From Pantoea sp. Mb-10 (lineage in GTDB: Bacteria; Pseudomonadota; Gammaproteobacteria; Enterobacterales; Enterobacteriaceae): a stretch of 64,000 bases of DNA. Below the pieces are notes generated by a model. It worked only from the letters and a program-made list of their open reading frames with translations. It was not told the origin of the DNA and searched no databases. The translations under genes were made by a program, and so were the position numbers. The stretch covers positions 58,153 through 122,152 of the forward strand of contig NZ_JAJSDX010000010.1 of the NCBI RefSeq assembly GCF_021272205.1. Reading direction: 5' to 3'. This document shows, one piece after another, positions 60,859 to 64,000 of this stretch; positions within the stretch are counted from its first letter, which is position 1, and each line of letters opens with the position of its first letter.

Positions 60859-60883
60859 GCATCCTGCTTGAGCTTTTGGATGC
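60859..60883 (+). promoter_or_regulatory. btuB ribosome-binding-site hairpin
   Basis: GCATCC (60859-60864) pairs with GGATGC (60878-60883), 7 bases before the btuB ATG. The right arm contains the only GGA before the start, so folding hides the ribosome site. It is the expression platform of the riboswitch, as in E. coli. Confidence 0.8.
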
Positions 60884-60890
60884 TATAACA

Positions 60891-62756
60891 ATGAAAAAAA
60901 ATACGTTCTCGCTGTGTGCCTTTAGTGCAACGGCGCTTTCGCTCTGGGCGCCATTGGCTTACGCGCAACAAGATGACGACACGCAAATTGTGACGGCGAA
61001 CCGTTTTCAGCAGCCGGTTTCATCGGTGCTGGCGCCGAACGCTGTGGTCACACGCGAGGATATCGACCGCTGGCAGGCGAAAAGCCTGCTGGATGTGATG
61101 CGCCGCTTGCCCGGCGTCGATATCGCACAAAACGGTGGGCTGGGTCAGGCCAGCTCTGTCTCTATCCGCGGTGCGGAAGCGCGCCACACGCTGGTGTTGA
61201 TTGATGGCATCCCGTTGGCGAAATCGGGCATTACCGGCATTGCAGACTTCAGCCAGATTCCGCTTGCACTAATACAGCGTATTGACGTAATTCGCGGCCC
61301 GCGATCTGCCGTGTACGGCGCCGACGCCATTGGCGGCGTGGTTAACATTATCACTGAGAACGACCAGCCAGGCGGAAAAATCGGTGCGAGCCTGGGTTCC
61401 AATCGCTATCAGGAATACGATGGCGCGCTGCGGCAGAAAATCGGTGACGAGACGCTTGTTACCGTTGCGGGGGCTTTTCAGGGCACGCAGGGTTATAACA
61501 TCCAGCCGCAGTCAACCTACTCGGTTGATCGCGATCGCGATGGATTTCGCAGTAAAACCTTTTGGGCGGGCATCAATCATACATTCAACCCTAACCTTTC
61601 CGCGTTTTTCCGCGGTTATGGTTACGGTAACAATACGTCTTATGACGCGGGCTATCAGGACGGCGGTGATAAGCGGCAGGTTTATAACCACACGTATGAA
61701 GGTGGAGTGCGATTCAGTGAAGCCATTTACTCTTCCGAGCTGACTTACAGTGAGCAGCGTTACAAAGATTACAACTACGCCAGTACGCTGGGTCTCTATC
61801 ACGATGGCACCTCGCTGGATGATATGAATCAACGTAATCTGCAGTGGGGAAACCGCGTCGCGCTGGGTAACGGCAGTGTGAGTGCGGGGATTGATTGGCT
61901 ACAGCAAAAACTGACGTCCAGCGACCGTTATAGCGCCGACAGATATACCCGGATCAATACTGGCTATTTTCTGACCACGCAGCAGCGTTTCAATACGTTA
62001 ACGCTGGAAGGCGCGCTGCGCGGCGATGAGAACAATCAGTTTGGTTGGAATGGTACCTGGCAGGCAGCCGCTGGCTGGGAATTTGTCCCGAATTACCGCG
62101 TTGTTCTCTCTTATGGCACGGCGTTTGAGGCGCCCACGCTGGGACAAATGTACGGACAGAGCCGATTAGCCGTAGCAGCGAATCCCCATTTGCAGGCCGA
62201 AAAATCGCACCAGATTGAGACCGGAATAGAGGGCACGAGCGGTCCGGTTGATTGGCACCTCTATCTTTATCAAAACAAGATCAACAACCTGATTGATTAT
62301 CAGGCGGATGAAAATTTTGTTGGCACGTACTACAACGTGCAATCAGCGACCATCAAAGGGATTGAATGGAGTGGAAGTGTCGATACCGGTATCTTTACGC
62401 ACCGCGTTACGCTCCAGTATCTCGATCCGCGTCGGGATCAGGACAACGAACTGTTGGCGCACCGTTCACGACAGCAATATAAGTATCAGCTCGATTGGAC
62501 ATGGCGAGATATCGATATTGATCTCGCGTGGCAGTATTTTGGTAAAAGCGTGAATAACAACAGTAATCAGTACGCCAATGTTCAGCGGCCAATGCCGAGT
62601 TACAGTTTGGTGGATGTCTCTGCTGCGTATCCTGTCACGTCTCATCTTACAGTTCGTGGTAAAATCGCCAATCTGTTGGATAAGGACTACGAGACGGTTT
62701 ATGGCTATCGAACCCCTGGACGTGAATACACCCTCAGCGCCAGCTACAGCTTCTGA
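60891..62756 (+). CDS. btuB: Vitamin B12 outer-membrane transporter BtuB
   Basis: TonB-dependent 22-strand barrel for cobalamin uptake. It has a signal peptide (MKKNTFSLCAFSATALS, cleaved near AYA), a TonB-box region DTQIVTANR, the plug domain (PGVDIAQNGG, SIRGAEARHTLVLIDG), the barrel, and the C-terminal aromatic SASYSF. ATG at 60891 gives 621 residues (E. coli 614). The last 56 bases overlap murI. Confidence 0.96.
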   Translation: MKKNTFSLCAFSATALSLWAPLAYAQQDDDTQIVTANRFQQPVSSVLAPNAVVTREDIDRWQAKSLLDVMRRLPGVDIAQNGGLGQASSVSIRGAEARHTLVLIDGIPLAKSGITGIADFSQIPLALIQRIDVIRGPRSAVYGADAIGGVVNIITENDQPGGKIGASLGSNRYQEYDGALRQKIGDETLVTVAGAFQGTQGYNIQPQSTYSVDRDRDGFRSKTFWAGINHTFNPNLSAFFRGYGYGNNTSYDAGYQDGGDKRQVYNHTYEGGVRFSEAIYSSELTYSEQRYKDYNYASTLGLYHDGTSLDDMNQRNLQWGNRVALGNGSVSAGIDWLQQKLTSSDRYSADRYTRINTGYFLTTQQRFNTLTLEGALRGDENNQFGWNGTWQAAAGWEFVPNYRVVLSYGTAFEAPTLGQMYGQSRLAVAANPHLQAEKSHQIETGIEGTSGPVDWHLYLYQNKINNLIDYQADENFVGTYYNVQSATIKGIEWSGSVDTGIFTHRVTLQYLDPRRDQDNELLAHRSRQQYKYQLDWTWRDIDIDLAWQYFGKSVNNNSNQYANVQRPMPSYSLVDVSAAYPVTSHLTVRGKIANLLDKDYETVYGYRTPGREYTLSASYSF

Positions 62757-63552
62757 TCTGCGTCCCACCGTGCTGGTTTTTGACTCTGGCGTGGGTGGGC
62801 TCTCCGTCTACGATGAAGTCCGGCAGTTGTTGCCGGATCTCCACTACCTTTATGCCTTCGATAATGAAGGCTTTCCTTACGGGGAAAAAACCGAAGCGTA
62901 CATTGTTGAGCGTGTTGTGGCTGTCGTAACGGCAATTACTCATCGTTTTCCTTTGGCGCTGGTGATCATCGCCTGCAACTCAGCCAGTACAGTTTCGCTT
63001 CCCGCGCTGCGGGCGCGTTTTGCGTTTCCCGTGGTGGGGGTGGTTCCCGCCATTAAACCTGCCGCGCGTCTTACGCGGAATGGCGTAGTAGGATTGCTGG
63101 CCACGCGCGGCACGGTTAAACGCCCGTATACCCATGAGCTGGTGAAACAGTTTGCCCGTGAATGCACTATCGAGATGCTGGGTTCAGCCGAGCTGGTCGA
63201 ATTGGCCGAGGCAAAGCTTCACGGCGCATCTATATCGCTTGACGATGTGCGTCGCACGGTTCAGCCGTGGCTGCGTATGAAAGAGCCTCCGGATACTGTG
63301 GTGCTAGGTTGCACCCACTTTCCGCTGCTGCGTGACGAACTGCAGTGCGTGATGCCGGAGGGCACGCGACTGGTGGATTCAGGTGCCGCCATTGCGCGTC
63401 GAACCGTTTGGCTGCTGGAGCATGAAGCGCCTGACGCTGTTTCTGATGCGGGCAACGTGGCGTTTTGTACGCAGATGGATGAAGAGGCTGTTCAGTTATC
63501 ACCCGTTTTACAGCGCTATGGCTTTCCGCTGCTGGAAAAACTGGCGATTTAG
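62701..63552 (+). CDS. murI: Glutamate racemase
   Basis: Makes D-glutamate for peptidoglycan. The substrate loop is LVFDSGVGGLSVYDE, and the two catalytic cysteines are C92 (IIACNSAST) and C204 (VLGCTHFPLL). The residue after C92-N93 is Ser where Thr is usual. ATG at 62701 gives 283 residues, like E. coli MurI; the gene starts inside btuB, overlapping it by 56 bases, so translation is probably coupled. The rrn operon follows. Confidence 0.95.
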   Translation: MAIEPLDVNTPSAPATASDLRPTVLVFDSGVGGLSVYDEVRQLLPDLHYLYAFDNEGFPYGEKTEAYIVERVVAVVTAITHRFPLALVIIACNSASTVSLPALRARFAFPVVGVVPAIKPAARLTRNGVVGLLATRGTVKRPYTHELVKQFARECTIEMLGSAELVELAEAKLHGASISLDDVRRTVQPWLRMKEPPDTVVLGCTHFPLLRDELQCVMPEGTRLVDSGAAIARRTVWLLEHEAPDAVSDAGNVAFCTQMDEEAVQLSPVLQRYGFPLLEKLAI

Positions 63553-63603
63553 GGGTGTTTAGTTGAAAAAAACAGCACTCGAATTTTAATTTGCAATTAG
63601 CAC

Positions 63604-63640
63604 TTGTCAGCCCAAAAGAAATCCCTATACTGCGCCTCCA
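63604..63640 (+). promoter_or_regulatory. rrn P1 promoter
   Basis: TTGTCA at 63604-63609, a 16-base spacer, TATACT at 63626-63631, and the GC-rich discriminator GCGCCTCC leading to an A start at about 63640. The 16-base spacer and discriminator are typical of growth-rate-controlled rRNA P1 promoters. AT-rich sequence at 63568-63600 fits an UP element. Confidence 0.85.
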
Positions 63641-63721
63641 CTGACACGGAACAACGGTTTACGAAGCGATGTGTTCAGCGGTTGTCTTAACGGCAACCAT
63701 CAGAAAAGCAAAAATAAATGC

Positions 63722-63749
63722 TTGACTGAAAATGCGGAAAGCGTAATAT
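63722..63749 (+). promoter_or_regulatory. rrn P2 promoter
   Basis: TTGACT at 63722-63727, a 16-base spacer and TAATAT at 63744-63749, about 120 bases after P1, as in E. coli rrn operons. Confidence 0.8.
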
Positions 63750-63782
63750 ACGCATCCCGCGCCGCTAGAGAAATCGCGGCAC

Positions 63783-63794
63783 TGCTCTTTAACA
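63783..63794 (+). promoter_or_regulatory. rrn leader boxA antitermination site
   Basis: TGCTCTTTAACA at 63783-63794 is the conserved boxA bound by NusB-S10 in the rRNA leader. The boxC-like TGTGTGGGCACTCG follows at 63810-63823. The 155 bases after it form the leader that is processed to free the 16S end. Confidence 0.85.
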
Positions 63795-63948
63795 ATTTAT
63801 CAGACAATCTGTGTGGGCACTCGCAGGATTGATATCAAAGCCTCCGGGCTCTAAAAAAATATCAAGTCTTTGTTGAGTGAACACGTAATTCATTACGACG
63901 TTTTAATTCACAGAGCACCGCTTAACGTGTTTAAGCAAATCAAACTTT

Positions 63949-64000
63949 AAATTGAAGAGTTTGATCATGGCTCAGATTGAACGCTGGCGGCAGGCCTAAC
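63949..64000 (+). rRNA. rrs: 16S ribosomal RNA (partial, 5' end)
   Basis: The RNA begins AAATTGAAGAGTTTGATC at 63949 and continues with the universal primer region GGCTCAG and ACGCTGGCGGCAGGCCTAAC, which ends at the window edge. Only the first 52 bases are present. The position after murI corresponds to rrnB of E. coli. Confidence 0.97.

Overview
The window is ordinary chromosome of a gammaproteobacterium in the order Enterobacterales. Gene content and order follow the Escherichia coli K-12 blocks waa-kbl-tdh-envC-secB-cysE, cpx-fieF-pfkA-sbp-tpiA-fpr-glpFKX, zapB-rraA-hslUV-ftsN-cytR-priA-rpmE-metJBL and ppc-argECB..H-oxyR-sthA-fabR-trmA-btuB-murI-rrn. Differences from E. coli (argG inside the arg cluster, emrD beside fpr/glpX, a Klebsiella/Serratia-type outer-core LPS locus, no yibD) suggest Erwiniaceae (Pantoea/Erwinia-like). 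The genus is inferred, not proven. I saw no prophage, insertion sequence, CRISPR array or tRNA gene.

Region 1 (1-9045): lipopolysaccharide core. A minus-strand run of GT4, GT9 and GT2 glycosyltransferases, waaQ and a partial WabG-like gene faces away from a plus-strand polysaccharide deacetylase (WabN-like). hldD-waaF-waaC, for heptose synthesis and inner-core transfer, follows. Region 2 (9277-19791): kbl-tdh threonine catabolism; two unassigned glycosyltransferases where E. coli has yibD; yibQ and envC; the yibN-grxC-secB-gpsA-cysE run; trmL. gpmM is missing from its usual place beside envC.

Region 3 (19827-34203): CpxRA envelope-stress system with a perfect CpxR box, cpxP and the CpxQ small RNA in its 3' end; fieF; pfkA with a Cra-type operator; sbp; cdh; tpiA; yiiQ; fpr; emrD with a hairpin beside its ribosome-binding site; glpX; glpFK. 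Region 4 (34204-46884): zapB, rraA, the HslVU protease under a clear sigma-32 promoter, ftsN with a very long glutamine tract, cytR, priA, rpmE, and metJ opposite metBL with four tandem met boxes. menA and metF are absent from their usual positions.

Region 5 (46960-64000): ppc; the divergent argE / argCBGH arginine cluster with two ARG boxes; oxyR with its conserved operator and a probable diverged OxyS RNA; sthA; fabR-yijD; trmA; a cobalamin riboswitch controlling btuB; murI; and the start of an rrn operon (P1, P2, boxA, first 52 bases of 16S).

No clearly new system is present. The best leads are the OxyS candidate, the emrD leader hairpin, the unassigned glycosyltransferases, the FtsN glutamine tract, a 31-codon ORF with a strong Shine-Dalgarno at the vacant gpmM site, and the losses at conserved loci. 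Family and start assignments rest on recalled family sequences and visible motifs, not on database searches.
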